The position numbers and the translations under genes were made by a program. A stretch of DNA of 64,000 nucleotides from Leptidea sinapis (Eukaryota; Arthropoda; Insecta; Lepidoptera; Pieridae): contig NC_066279.1 of the NCBI RefSeq assembly GCF_905404315.1, forward strand, positions 8,072,501 to 8,136,500, written 5' to 3'. Position 1 is the first letter of the stretch, and each line of letters begins with the position of its first letter. This document shows, piece by piece, positions 9,709 through 20,129 of this stretch. The notes below the pieces were generated by a model. It searched no databases. It was not told the origin of the DNA and worked only from the letters and a program-made list of their open reading frames with translations.

Positions 9709-9894
9709 CGCTGGAACATCTATCGGAGGGTCGCCAGGTTCTGGTGGGTAGGGCGGCGCGAATGCTCGTTTGGGTGTCCTCATCGGTGGCTGGTTGTTGA
9801 GCAGGGTCCTGGCGAGGTGAGCCAGGTCTGCCGTGCTCGACACCGCGCGGGCTTGAGCACACAGCGACTCGTATCTTCTCAGTTGGTTGTTACA
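9709..9894 (-). CDS. F-BAR protein gene, last F-BAR helix and proline-rich linker
   Basis: The exon is 186 bases, 62 residues, phase 0 at both ends: acceptor TTTTTATAG, donor GCG|GTACAC. It begins CNNQLRRYESLCAQARAV, a helix continuing from the exon at 11062-11142, and then TADLAHLARTLL. The second half is proline-rich: PPMRTPKRAFAPPYPPEPGD, ending PPIDVPA. A long helix giving way to a proline-rich linker fits the end of an F-BAR domain (residues about 240-300 in FES/FER). PPYPPEP could serve as an SH3 or WW ligand; that is inference. Confidence 0.75.
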
Positions 9895-9989
9895 CTATAA
9901 AAAAAAACTCATTAGTATCCTATTAATACCAGCTCATTTATATTTTATTTATTTAAATCGGCTTTACTCGTGGTTCATAGGTGTTGATA

Positions 9990-10228
9990 CCGAAACATAA
10001 AGTTAATATAATGAAAATTACATTGATTGTAGCAAAATTTACTGCTCCGCCGGCCAACTGTTGACCTATGTGCCGTGCCCACTTTAGTTTTGCAATAATT
10101 TGGGCTATGTCTGTAGATTTGGTTCTCCTACGGATCCCCTCATTTTTGATTCGATCTCGCAGGGAAACTCCAAGCATAGCCTTCTCCATTGCCCTCTGAG
10201 CGACCATGAGCTTTCTTATAAGGCCCAT
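9990..10228 (-). mobile_element. RTE-like LINE fragment, C-terminal part
   Basis: The minus frame reads KLMVAQRAMEKAMLGVSLRD, then RIKNEGIRRRTKSTDI and KLKWARHIGQQLAGG. The pair QRAMERAMLGVSLRDR and A.+IA+LKWxxAxHI is diagnostic for lepidopteran RTE-type endonuclease/reverse transcriptases. The rest of the element is absent. Confidence 0.85.
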
Positions 10229-10724
10229 AGTAAGCGATCACGCCTGCGTACCGTAAGTCATCACTAGCAAGACACACTGGTTGAAAACCTACGTCTTCAC
10301 ACTGTGATATTTGCAACGAGAAGCTTTAATGATTTAAGATATGACATAAATTTCAGCAATCCATAAAGATGTTGATAAATGTTATTAACTAAGTTTAATA
10401 TTTATATAACGTTTAATAAATCCGTGGGATAAGAAACAATTATAATTAACCTCTCATCATTACAATACTAAATATTAATTCATGTTTCAAAGAGATTAAA
10501 TGCGAACTATTCTCATCGGGATTAACACAAAGAGAATGCTGAATATTATTTTCATATAGCCATTCAAGAAGTTCGCTAAATACCTACCCTAGCGGATGTC
10601 TGCACTCGACAATCTAATTAAGGTAAGAGAACTTCTTTAGGTGGAAATGTAACGAGGATATCTTTATTATCACATGCATAATACCGTTAGACATGAGTAA
10701 TCATTTTAGATAAAGGTTCTTATA

Positions 10725-10835
10725 CAAATTAAATTTGTAACCAAAATTTATGAACTAGTTGGAAGGAGCGCTCGGACGGAACCCGATAGGTCGCGGTTTC
10801 GAGTCCCGCATCGTTCATAAATTTTGGGTACTGAT
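10725..10835 (+). mobile_element. tRNA-cloverleaf repeat (family T)
   Basis: The core at 10752-10816 ends GTTTCGAGTCCCGCATCGTT, the T-arm and acceptor of a tRNA-like fold. The family flanks CCAAAATTTATGAAC and GTTCATAAATTTTGG border it as an inverted pair that lengthens the acceptor stem. The D-arm is short and partly deleted (GAACTAGTTGGAAGGAGC). Other copies: 19627-19745, 39765-39835, 40310-40428 with 43817-43895, and 61935-62155. Confidence 0.7.
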
Positions 10836-11061
10836 ATCACGTCACATAAAAACAAAAAATTAAAAAGGTTCTTAATTATTATTTGATACGAGATGTCTTT
10901 ATGTGTAATTCGTTTATATGGCATTCTTAAGTACATTTACAAAAAGATTTTACCAAAAACTATTTTCACACTAAAGTTCAACTTTTACATGTTTTGACAA
11001 ATTTGGTCTCGAAATGTGAGCGACGTAATAGTAACTAACTTGGCGAAATATACGAAGTTAC

Positions 11062-11142
11062 CTTTTCAGAAATGATTTCTCCTTCCTGACAAATAGCGTC
11101 GCTGACAGCGGCTGTTACGTCCGTCAAGATCTCCTCTAATTC
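11062..11142 (-). CDS. F-BAR protein gene, short helical exon
   Basis: The exon is 81 bases, 27 residues, phase 0: acceptor ACTTTCAG before GAATTAGAGG, donor AAAAG|GTAAC. It reads ELEEILTDVTAAVSDAICQE and ends GEIISEK, an amphipathic helix. It continues HTLPTILQ from the exon at 23485-23649, which matches the FES/FER layout where LPxLLxxLQ is followed by an EE.+..L helix. The intron on its 3' side is 1.17 kb, the shortest here; the 5' side intron is 12.3 kb. Confidence 0.75.
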
Positions 11143-11639
11143 CTGAAAGTAAATGACAAAAAATAAATGACACATAATAAATCAAATGTGTTTACTAACT
11201 TTAGTTTCTTTTTATACTTCATAAGTCCGACTACGCCTCACAGTAGCTCTGATAGAATAGTAAGCACTAGAAATGTGTCTCATAGGTTGTAAAATACGAA
11301 TATTAAGGATATATTTCACCGGGACACCACGGTGGCGCAACTGGTTGTGGTCATCCATTGAATGCTGTAAGATTTGATGTGCTATGCTAGCTATGGCACC
11401 TGGTAGTAACGACAATGGGGTAGTATAATTAAAAAAATCTGCATAAAAACCCCATTGATATATTTTATAAGTACTTACGTGCCTATAAATTCGCGTTTAG
11501 GTATATATGCCATTCGAAAATATATGCGTCAGACCTTTAACGAAAAATGGGCGCTAGAAACTTAGCGGGATTGTTTGATTAATAATATTTGTTTATAAAA
11601 TAGCTTTGGCACTCTCCTTATAATCATGACATTACATCA

Positions 11640-12070
11640 CCTGAAAATGCCTCGTGTGGAAGCGAAACACGGTTAACCCGGTCGCTTTGTCGGGGGTTCA
11701 GCGATAGCCGATACCTCGGTGGCGTACACCCTTAAGCCGGGGCTCGACCGCGAAAAAAGGAAGGTCATTAATGAGTCCGTTTAACTTGCAACGATAATTT
11801 CCATGGTTACTCGCTGTGCGAGTCATCCCATCGGTTGCGAGTTTCGAGCGGAGCGAGGCGTCAGTGCTCATGCCCTTGGTTCGCCCGATTCTAGTGGCCT
11901 TTGTAGTGTCTTTCAATTTGTTTCGCTGGCAACTATTATTAGGTCGAGCCAAGATCATTATTTTCATTTAAGATATTTCTCGCTTCCTAAATTTCTGTCA
12001 GCTCATCTTTGTCCACTCAGTTCGTGGCCGAGCCGCGTTTAATTTCTATTTAGCGCGGTTTTTGTGGGTT
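11640..12070. other. GC-rich island of unknown origin
   Basis: Base composition changes sharply from the AT-rich surroundings: GAAACACGGTTAACCCGG, CTTAAGCCGGGGCTCGACC, GAGCGGAGCGAGGCG. An 89-codon minus frame (11698-11967) and a 79-codon plus frame (11803-12042) overlap, and neither shows a domain I know. It may be a transposon segment. It lies in the 12.3-kb host intron. Confidence 0.35.
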
Positions 12071-12250
12071 CTGCATGTAGACTTTCGAATCTTAAGATAA
12101 CATTTAGATAGCCTTGGCGCTGTCACTCGATTCACAAAATGTGGTATCGTCAAGAATGCCATTATATACGAATCAAAGGCAGTAGTGCCACCTCCTCTTT
12201 TTATCAGCAAAGTATTGCAAAACAATGCTGGCTATATATATATATATATA

Positions 12251-12693
12251 CTAGCTGACCCGGCAAACGTTGTTTTGCCATATAAATTTTTTTTAGAGTT
12301 AGATCGTTAAAATAAACGTAGCCTAAGTTACTCCTTATTACATCAGCTACCTGCCAATAAAAGTCGCCGGATTAGCCGAAACAAACAGACAGACAGACCG
12401 ACAGACAAAAATTGTAAAAAAAAAAATATTTTGGTGTATGTACCGTATATGTATTCATAATATACATTTAGTAAAAAACGGTTATTTCAATATTACAAAC
12501 AGACACTCCAATTTTATTTAAATGTATCGATAATTCACATAATATTTTTGTAAATTATAGCCTATATGTTATTCTAGTGTGTAAGCTATATTCTTGCAAA
12601 GTTTCATCAAAATCCATTCAGTAGTGTTTGCGTTAAAGAAGTTCAAACATACATCCCAACATACAAACTTTCACATTTATAATATTAGTAGGA
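12251..12693 (-). mobile_element. Non-autonomous Helitron
   Basis: On the minus strand it starts TCCTACTAATATTATAAATG and ends ACGTTTGCCGGGTCAGCTAG, flanked by A (12694) and T (12250), as Helitrons require. It is 443 bp with no open frame. TCCTACTAATATTATAAA is a well known 5' end of lepidopteran non-autonomous families (memory). A TA dinucleotide tract (about 12234-12250) borders the 3' end. Confidence 0.75.
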
Positions 12694-13284
12694 TTATCTT
12701 TAATGAAATACAGCCCATGTTACTAAGTTAAAATATATCATTCAACTGGTGAATCAAACTTTAAAAGACTTATAAAGTTAGTTCGTACATTTATAGCAGT
12801 CAGTATGTGTCTGTTGAAATATCAAAACTCTTTTTCAATAAAAATTTCAGCATTTGTAACTTGAAAGAAAAAGTATGTTACAGTTTTATTGGTCATGTCA
12901 GGTAGAGAGTCAAGTAAACATAAAGTTGGAAAGCCAACAGACAACGACGCGGACGTAACGAACAGATTCGAGTGACGTTCGTGACATTCTGTTCAGAACT
13001 TATAATTAGAGTTTGCTCTTCAAGACAGGCACAGAAACATTGTTTTATTTAATCTTCGCATATATTTATTATTTTACGTGTAATGGTAAAGTGTGAGTCT
13101 AACAAATGGACTATTATTTTCGTATTGTTGTACTTCAAATATTTTTAACGTTTTAAAACGTTTAATTAGCATTTTAAGAACGAATATAATGCAAATACAT
13201 TGAAGCTTTTTTAAGAAGACGAATTTAATGTAATTTTTTAGTACTAAATTACTTTAGTCAGGTAAGGGATAATCCAATTAACAA
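12694..13284. other. Intron sequence, nothing supported
   Basis: AT-rich DNA within the host intron. No repeat recognised and no convincing open frame. Confidence 0.5.
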
Positions 13285-13497
13285 AGAAATGATAGCTAAG
13301 CTAGTGATATTACTGGGCAAATGAGACTTAACATGTTATGTCTCAAGGTGACGAGCGCAATTGTAGTGCTGCTCCCAAGTTTTGGGTTTTCAAGAGTCCT
13401 GAATGGCACTGCATTCTAATGGGTAGGGCGTATCAATTACCATCAGCAGAACGTCCTGCTAGACTCATCCCTCTTTATTTTCGTAAAAAAAATAAAC
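13285..13497 (+). mobile_element. SINE-like repeat, family A, 3' part with A tail
   Basis: Runs from AGCTAGTGATATTACTGGGC through GTCTCAAGGTGACGAGCGC and GGGCGTATCAATTACCATCA to TTATTTTCGTAAAAAAAATA. This copy keeps the 3' terminus, so it shows the tail that resembles the jockey-like LINE tail. A 77-codon frame (13338-13571) across it is fortuitous. Confidence 0.8.
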
Positions 13498-14249
13498 AAG
13501 TCAATAGTTTTAGATCTTGCGATGAGTCAGTTTGTGATAAATTTATTTGCCTCTATAAAGATAAACATTAATCCTCTATTGATAGTATTATTTTCTGTCT
13601 CTGTTTATTGTTGTTTCATAAAGCTGAATCTAATTTTCATGAAATTAGTATCATTTAGCGTTTAGCAAAAGAATACTTAACGTTAGGATGATCTCAGTAA
13701 ATGTATCTGAACGATTTTGAAACAATTTGTACTGTATATATTGTAAGTACAAATTATTTGTATTTTATTTTACACATTTCTTTCTAAAAAGATGAAAAAT
13801 AGTTATATTTTAGAACATATGAGTTTTCTCAATGAAAGTAATTGGTATTAATTCGTTTTTATGGTTTTATAATTAGCTTAAAACGGTCAAAACTCAAATA
13901 TTTATATTTTAGCTTATGTTTACGAAATTGGTACAAAGATTGCAAGCGTTGTTGACTTAAGGGACTTTCATGATCCTTTTATGAATAGATTATTATTCAT
14001 TTTTTTATCATTATCTAGACTTTATTCTTATATACTGAGTGAAAGGAAATAATCTAATCTAATCTAGTTTTTATTAAATAATAATAATTTATAAAATTAA
14101 TTGCAATACAATTTCTAAGAATTCAATGATAATTCTGAAGTTTTCCGAATGTCTTGTTGCCAATAGCAGCCTTGCAAATAAACGCGGGAAACGTTATACG
14201 TCCGAATAGACCAATCATAAGCAATATGTCTATTTATAAACATTTACCC
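13498..14249. other. Intron sequence, nothing supported
   Basis: AT-rich, with a short ATCTAATCTAATCTA run near 14050. No gene or repeat family recognised. Confidence 0.5.
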
Positions 14250-14392
14250 CCTTATTCAAAATGGTCCGCTAACTTTAAACAGCCGCTTAGGAGTGTTTTT
14301 TTCTCATTCTGACTTAGGTCAATAGAAGAAGACAGAGTGAGAATTAGCAATGCTTTAAGTTAGCAGACTATTATGAATAAGGTTAGTATATT
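14250..14392. mobile_element. MITE with CCTTATTCATAATRGTC ends
   Basis: Ends are CCTTATTCAAAATGGTCCG and, inverted at the other side, GACTATTATGAATAAGG. Internal blocks GGAGTGTTTTTTTCTCATTC and AGAAGAAGACAGAGTGAG recur in the copy at 37645-37782 in opposite orientation. About 143 bp, no open frame. Confidence 0.7.
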
Positions 14393-14540
14393 ATTGGTTT
14401 ATTCTCAGGTATAACACATTATACCAACTTTATTTGTGAGGCCGATATAATTTAAATCATATCATTTACAAGACCTATTTTATCTTGATTTTTTTAATTG
14501 TTTAATTAAAATCCACACGTAGATAAAAGGTTTATACGTA

Positions 14541-15725
14541 GGTCACACTAACTAAACGTTTAGCGTAACTTATAAAAACAACATGTTTATAACCAAAATA
14601 TTATGTTTAGTGCTTTTCAAACATTTTTTCATGAGATCCAACCATTTTTTAAAACAGGAGGATCACAGATCTGAAGGCATGTTTTCTACGTGCTGATTGA
14701 ACGCTATCACTGCCTCTTCGCAATTGGTAAAAGTGAAACCTCTCATCAAATCTTTGATTTTGGGGAAAATACAGAAATCACAGGGTGCTAGGTCGGGGCT
14801 ATGTGCAGGATGGGTGAAGAGTTGAACTTTTTCAGAAGCTTAAAATGACTTAGTTTTGTTGGCCGTGTGTGAAGAAACGTTGTAATGATGTAGGAGAACG
14901 CGGCTTTTTGGTGGTCTTTCGCGAACTTTTTTAACACCCTGGGTAAACAAATGTTAGAATACCGCTCGTCATTAACACTCTTTTGATCTTCAAGTGGAAT
15001 TATGCAGATGGGATCCGTAGCTGAGAAAAAGATGCGATCATTTTTTACCAACGTTTCTCGCCTGCCTAACTTTTGTTGGCCTGTTCTCATTTTCAAACAC
15101 CCATTCACAAGATTCCTGTGGTTTTTCGGGATCAAAATAGTAGATTCACGTTTCGTCTCCTGTGACAATGTCATAAACAGCATTAGGATGTCCGTGGTCG
15201 TACTTCATTAGCATCTGTGAGCACCATTCCACGCGAGCCCGCTTCTGCTCCGCTGTCAGTTCATGAGGGATCCAACGAAAACAAAGTTTCCGAACTTTCA
15301 ATTCTTCGTATAAATTTTTCTGAATTTGTCTTATACCAATCCCCAATAGTCCTCGAATTGTCTCATAGGTAATCCGCGGGTTTTCTTCAATTAGCCGCTT
15401 AACAGTAGCCACGAAGGCCGCCCTGCACGAAATTCGTCATGTGAAAAAGCCCGACCTCTCTCAAGTTCAGCTAACCATCGCCTCACGGAGCTCAAGCAAG
15501 GTGCTTCTCTCCCAAAAGCATTTTGAAGACGAGCGGCACAGTCTTGAGAAGAGAGAACCTTTTAAAATCATAAAAAATCATCGCTCTAAAATCTTTTCGA
15601 CTTAATTCCAATTTCGTTGCGTACGTAGAACTTTGATGTGTGATAAAAAGCAATTGACAAATGATGTTCCGCCAATTGTTAGGTAGAAGTCCCTTAGCTA
15701 GAAGTGCAAAACTTTGAGTGTGCCC
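14541..15725 (-). mobile_element. Mariner element with inactivated transposase
   Basis: Two minus frames give the transposase. One (15146-15412) reads ATVKRLIEENPRITYETIRG...WCSQMLMKY...VTGDET and holds the first catalytic aspartate. The other (14788-15183) continues through frameshifts and ends SPILHIAPT where mariners have HPxxSPDLAPxDF. The codons of the expected HHDN motif read HHYN here, so the second catalytic aspartate is lost. Ends GGTCACACTAACTAAACG and, inverted, GGGGCACACTCAAAGTTTTG are imperfect TIRs. Same family as 31904-32737. Confidence 0.85.
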
Positions 15726-16559
15726 CTTGTTATATTGTGTTTAATATAATATTATGTATTAGTATATATATATACAACTCTTTGATAATATAATGAAGAC
15801 CTAATTCATATACATATATGTATATCAGATCATCGAACGTGCCGAGATTATAAATTTAAAACATGATTGTCTGTTCACATTATAATTGCAAAATCAGCTT
15901 CGCCTAGGGCGCTCTAGTTTTCAATTACATGAACGTCAGTTTTAATTAAAATCTGTTCGTGTCTAGAGCTTCAAGATTTTATCATAAATAGAATTTATTA
16001 CAACAAATATCAAGAGATTCGTTTTGATTATTTGAGGACTCCAAGGGTTTGTGAAATATTGCCCGAATTGATAGCCCGAGCGTTATCAGATTACTTAATT
16101 AATTTAAAAGGGGAAGTTGTCACAGGATATTTGCAAAAGCAGTTTATAATTTAAGATAGACAAATGGGTTATCTGTAAAACGTTATTTGTTGACAGTTGA
16201 ATGAAATATAAGGTGATTTCTCTTGAATTACAATTAAAAATGAAACTAGGACGCTAGGATGTTATTAAAAATTTTACAATTTCTGTCGATTTGTTAGTGG
16301 GTGATTTGTCATTAATATCGCCTGTACACAATTTGCAGACAACGTATTCTTTCATATTTTGACCACACAATGCGCTGGGTCGACGAAAGCTTAGAGAAGA
16401 TAATTGTGATCGGAAATACCGAAGGGAAAATATCGTGCGGTTGTTCTCCAACAAGATGGACTGACCAGATGCAACCATAATGCTGACCACAATCCTCAGA
16501 CATGAGACAGAGAGAGAGATTTGTCAATCTGCTAAAGCGATCTTTTGTATTTATTTTAA
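15726..16559. other. Intron sequence, nothing supported
   Basis: AT-rich. Overlapping short frames at 16254-16593 on the minus strand show no domain. Confidence 0.5.
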
Positions 16560-16830
16560 TGTAAATAAGGGATGAGACGAGTAGGAAGATCACCTGATGG
16601 TAATTGATACGCCTGGCCCATAAAAATGCAGTGCCACTCTAGATTATTGAAAAACCCAAAAATACTGAGCGGCACTACACTTGCGCTCGTCACCTTGAGA
16701 CCTAAATTGTCAAGTCTCATTTGCCCATTAATTCACCCTTCAGACCGAAACACAGTAATCCTTACACATTACTGCTTCACGGCTGAAATAGGCGCCGTCG
16801 ATCCCCATCATCTAGCCGACATAACTGTAA
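16560..16830 (-). mobile_element. SINE-like repeat, family A, nearly full length
   Basis: The plus strand shows the tail first: GATGAGACGAGTAGGAAGAT, CACCTGATGGTAATTGATAC, then GAGCGGCACTACACTTGCGC, GTCAAGTCTCATTTGCCC and CACATTACTGCTTCACGGC. The segment read as CAATTACCATCAGGTGATC on the minus strand is the clearest match to the LINE tail TTAACACCAGGTGACCC. Confidence 0.85.
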
Positions 16831-17033
16831 GAAGAAGTTAACAGGTAAGAAGTACAAATGTTACTTTATTTATGACGTTTTTTTGTTTTTAAATGTCAAA
16901 GTAGCTTTTTGTGTATTAGAAATTTTTAAATGTTAAAATACTTTTTTTCAAAAATGCATGAAAATATTGTCATTGCTTTCGAAGAAAGAACACGGGAAGT
17001 ATTTCGTATTTTCGGACAAAGAAAAATAAAATC

Positions 17034-17083
17034 CATTGCAGGAGCGTTTTTTGAATTTGGAACATTACAACGCTCCTGCAATG
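17034..17083. repeat. Perfect 15-bp hairpin
   Basis: CATTGCAGGAGCGTT (17034-17048) and its exact reverse complement AACGCTCCTGCAATG (17069-17083) flank a 20-nt loop. It lies about 200 bp upstream of the Crypton-like fragment and may mark a transposon end or rearrangement point. Confidence 0.7.
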
Positions 17084-17283
17084 TTGTATGAAACGGCGTG
17101 CTAGGGTTATTAAATACTTTTTGATCGGATCTCTTTTGTCATTTTTGGCATACCTTATAATAATAGTCTGTTTACGTTTGCCTGTCGGCACAGATGATAA
17201 AAAAATGGCGTCAAAGCTGAAAATTTATCTTGATTTTTTATTTACATACCTACTAAATAAATATAAATTTAATAGTGATTAAA

Positions 17284-17625
17284 ATGAATTTCAAAGGTTC
17301 AGAGAGTGAAATGGTGATTGATTGTACTCCACCAGATTTAAGATCAGAAGCCAAATTGGCAATGGAAAACCTGCTTCCAGCGAAGTCAAAAGAAAAATAC
17401 ATGAAAGTACCTATATGAAAATTTTATGAATTTGAAAACGAGAAAAATGTGAACGAACATCTTCTCCGAAACAGTATTTTTGGCGTATTTTAATGAGATT
17501 TATAAAACTAACAAGCCATCAAAAAGCCAAAAACATTATTATGTGTAATTTATTCCATGCTGAAATGTACAGTCCATGTTATAAACGGCATAATCTTGAA
17601 AAATTATGAGAATTTAACTACTTTT
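17284..17625 (+). pseudogene. Crypton-like (tyrosine-recombinase element) N-terminal fragment, broken
   Basis: From ATG at 17284 the frame reads DCTPPDLRSEAKLAMENLLP then AKSKEKYMKV and stops. Shifted frames go on with ETVFLAYFNEIYKTNKPS and SMLKCTVHVINGII. This order (DLxxEAKxAxxNLLPxKSxxKY, SENVxLAYFxE, YKPSTLWS, YSMLKxTI) matches, from memory, proteins of insect Crypton-like elements, where it precedes a tyrosine-recombinase domain. At least three frame changes and no recombinase domain: a dead fragment. Family assignment needs a search. Confidence 0.5.
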
Positions 17626-17949
17626 AATTTATATCATATATAAAAAGTGTGTTTTATTTCCCTGCATTGTTTTGAGAAAAGCACTATATATGCCTCGGCG
17701 GGAAATGGCAATTGCCTGTATCGTATTTAGTGAAGTCCTCGCCAACGGCCCGACGTTCAAACTCATACTCGACATACAATTGCCTACTTCCCGGCCTTTG
17801 CAATAGTGTACTATTTCACCATGTTTCTGAACATACAAGAATCTCAGTTCTACATTGACTACTCTCTCAATAATTGGATGTCTAGACGAAGAGGCAATAC
17901 CCTTCGTATTAAAAGCTCTGCCTATCCTATATCTAATTGTTTTTAGGGA

Positions 17950-19205
17950 AGCACTAAAAGGCATAAAAATAAAAGGCATTCATTTTCTCAAAATTGATTC
18001 CTTTAGAATTCTTTTTGATGTCATTTCTTATACTACTAGATACTACTACCGCTTCGGAAACAAATGGCGCTCTGAGAGAGAAGAAGCGGCGCAAGAAACT
18101 CTCCCAGCATTCTTTTTTTTGCGCTCTTTTCAATAAAAATATACAATATTGTACAGTCATTTCTATCGCTATAAAATAATCACAATCTAGTCCCAGGCTG
18201 TCCGATCATTTAGATATTCAGCAGTGGAGTAATAAGATTTACGACAGAGCCATTTTTTTATAAAACATTTAAAATTATTTATAGATAATGCCTGAACAGT
18301 GGCTGGGACTTTATTGTAGAAGTGTATACATTTACCCTTAAAGCTATTATGTATCTTTTGAAGCCTACTAGAATTAGTTACAAGCAATCCCTTATTTCTA
18401 GTAATACATATAATAATAATAAAAATCACTATTAAGATCAAAAAGGTGACGATTTTTGTGAACATATATTAAATTTTCATAAATGTACTGACAATGAACA
18501 GTCATAATATTTATTTCTTTAAATTTTTCTTTAAGAGACAGTCTATAACCAAGCTGATATATAGCACAAACAGCTCTCTTTTGCAGTGCAAACACTATAT
18601 CAATGTCAGCAGCATGACCCCATAGTAATATACCGTACGTCATGATGCTGTGAAAATAACTAAAGTACACTAATCTAGCGGTCGCAACATTCGTACTCTC
18701 TAATCTTTCTAACTGCATATGCCGCAGAGCTGAGTCTATCTGCTAGATGGGTAATATGTGGACCGCACTGAAGCTTTTTATCTAACGTGATACCCAAGAA
18801 GACCGTAGTGTCCACAAGTTCCAATCTCTGGTCATTTATAAGTACGTTGGTTTGTACCTCCGCTGTGTTTGGTGTAATGAACCGTAAACACTTTGTTTTT
18901 TTACTGTTTAAGTGCAGATTATTCGTCTCAAACCAACGCATTATCTTTGAGAGTGCATTGCTTACCTCGTCATCAATATCCGCACGTTGCTTCACTTTAA
19001 AAATAAGTGAAGTATCATCAGCAAACAATACAATCTCATGGCTATCATCTACCACAAACGGTACATCGTTAATATATATAAGAAACAAGAAAGGACCGAG
19101 AATAGAACCCTGTGGAACACCTATTCCCACAGGTTTACCCGAAGACCGTTTGCCATTTACATCGACTATCTGAACTCTTTCACTTAAATATTATTTTAAC
19201 AGATT
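17950..19205 (-). mobile_element. LINE (family B), truncated, RT palm to 3' end
   Basis: The minus frame 18675-19130 reads GIGVPQGSILGPFLFLIYIN and FADDTSLIF, RT motifs 4 and 5 with the catalytic FADD. Then come FLGITLDKKLQCGPHI, YFHSIMTYGILLWGHAADID (18398-18718), and ITTNSSRLQKIHN-like to KKWLCRKSYYS (18187-18465). The 3' untranslated part (about 17950-18180) contains AAGAATGCTGGGAGAGTTTC on the minus strand, a stretch I recall as common in lepidopteran LINEs. Sequence upstream of motif 4 fades at about 19205 after a stop. Frameshifts make it inactive. Confidence 0.8.
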
Positions 19206-19626
19206 TAGGGCTCTACTCAGAGGTGTAAAAGAAAAAAAAACATCAAATACTAACTTTTTAAAATTCCAGATTAAACTTTCAAGTTTCCCGTGATCATATT
19301 GTACTGAAAAGTCGAAAATATTGTTAGGTTATGCGGTTTTGGACTTTTACTTGTTTGGTGTCAAAACTCGCGAAATTTCATTTTTTATTGGAAATTTGGA
19401 AGTTTAGTATGTCTTTTGCTTGCTACAGAATCATCTTTTTTAACAGCTGCAAGAGGCTCTTAATTTTAATTTTTGCTTATTATATTTGACGAAGGAGGTC
19501 ATTGTAGACGATCACACATACGGAAAAGAACAAAGTGGCCATATAATGAAAGTTCCTTTTACACTCTTCCTGGTACACAACTAATACAAAAATAAATATG
19601 GCCAGTGTATTAACAATTCACCTAAG
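19206..19626. other. Intron sequence, nothing supported
   Basis: AT-rich with no recognised repeat. It may hold eroded upstream LINE sequence (DVFFSFTPLSRAL can be read on the minus strand), too weak to annotate. Confidence 0.4.
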
Positions 19627-19745
19627 GAGATTTTACACAAATTAAATTTCAAAACAAAATTTATGAACGATGCGGGACTCGAACCCGCGACCTTCGCTTT
19701 CCATGCGAGCGCTCTTCCACTCAGCCAACCGTTCGAGTTGATGAA
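19627..19745 (-). mobile_element. tRNA-cloverleaf repeat (family T), best-preserved copy
   Basis: The minus strand of 19665-19734 folds as a 70-nt cloverleaf: acceptor GAACGGT pairs with ATCGTTC, D-arm GCT...AGC, anticodon stem CTCGC/GCGAA with loop ATGGAAA (GGA at anticodon positions), T-arm GCGGG-TTCGAGT-CCCGC. Pol III boxes are exact: TGGCTGAGTGG and GGTTCGAGTCC. GGA would mean serine, but the long serine variable arm is absent. The flanks (CATAAATTTTG) are shared by family copies, so this is an interspersed repeat, not a tRNA gene. Confidence 0.75.
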
Positions 19746-20129
19746 TCTTGTATGTCTTATTCAACTCTTAGATTAAGCAAATTTTTATTTTCAACACAAT
19801 TTGTACTTCAGTTTCTTATTATTATTTTTAATATAATTTACAGTTTTGCTTACGCTTTTGCTTTTCATTTCGATTACTCAACTTTCCGTATCAAACTTAT
19901 TGCAAAACTTGTAGTACATACTATTAAAGCTTTAAGCACGAGTAGTAAACTTTGGGTGAAATATTAATTTTGACAGATTGCGAAATGGAAACTCAACTAG
20001 CTTAATTACTCAATGCCTTGGACTGTTTGTGAATAATAACCGTAGCTGGAAACGTTAGTTCTAAATCAAATATCCATTGACTGGTACGAATTCATTACTA
20101 ATGTATTAGAATAATCGATTAAGTTTATT
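19746..20129. other. Intron sequence, nothing supported
   Basis: AT-rich; a 71-codon frame (19752-19967) has no domain and is probably chance. Confidence 0.5.

Noticed and set aside
17640..17860. OTU-like protease motif GNGNCLYRI
   Set aside because: Only nine residues match, followed directly by stops. It could be part of a second decayed element next to the Crypton-like fragment.
19665..19734. Functional tRNA-Ser(GGA) gene on the minus strand
   Set aside because: The cloverleaf and Pol III boxes are good, but the long serine variable arm is missing, and the same core with the same flanks recurs at several places in the window. I list it as a repeat.
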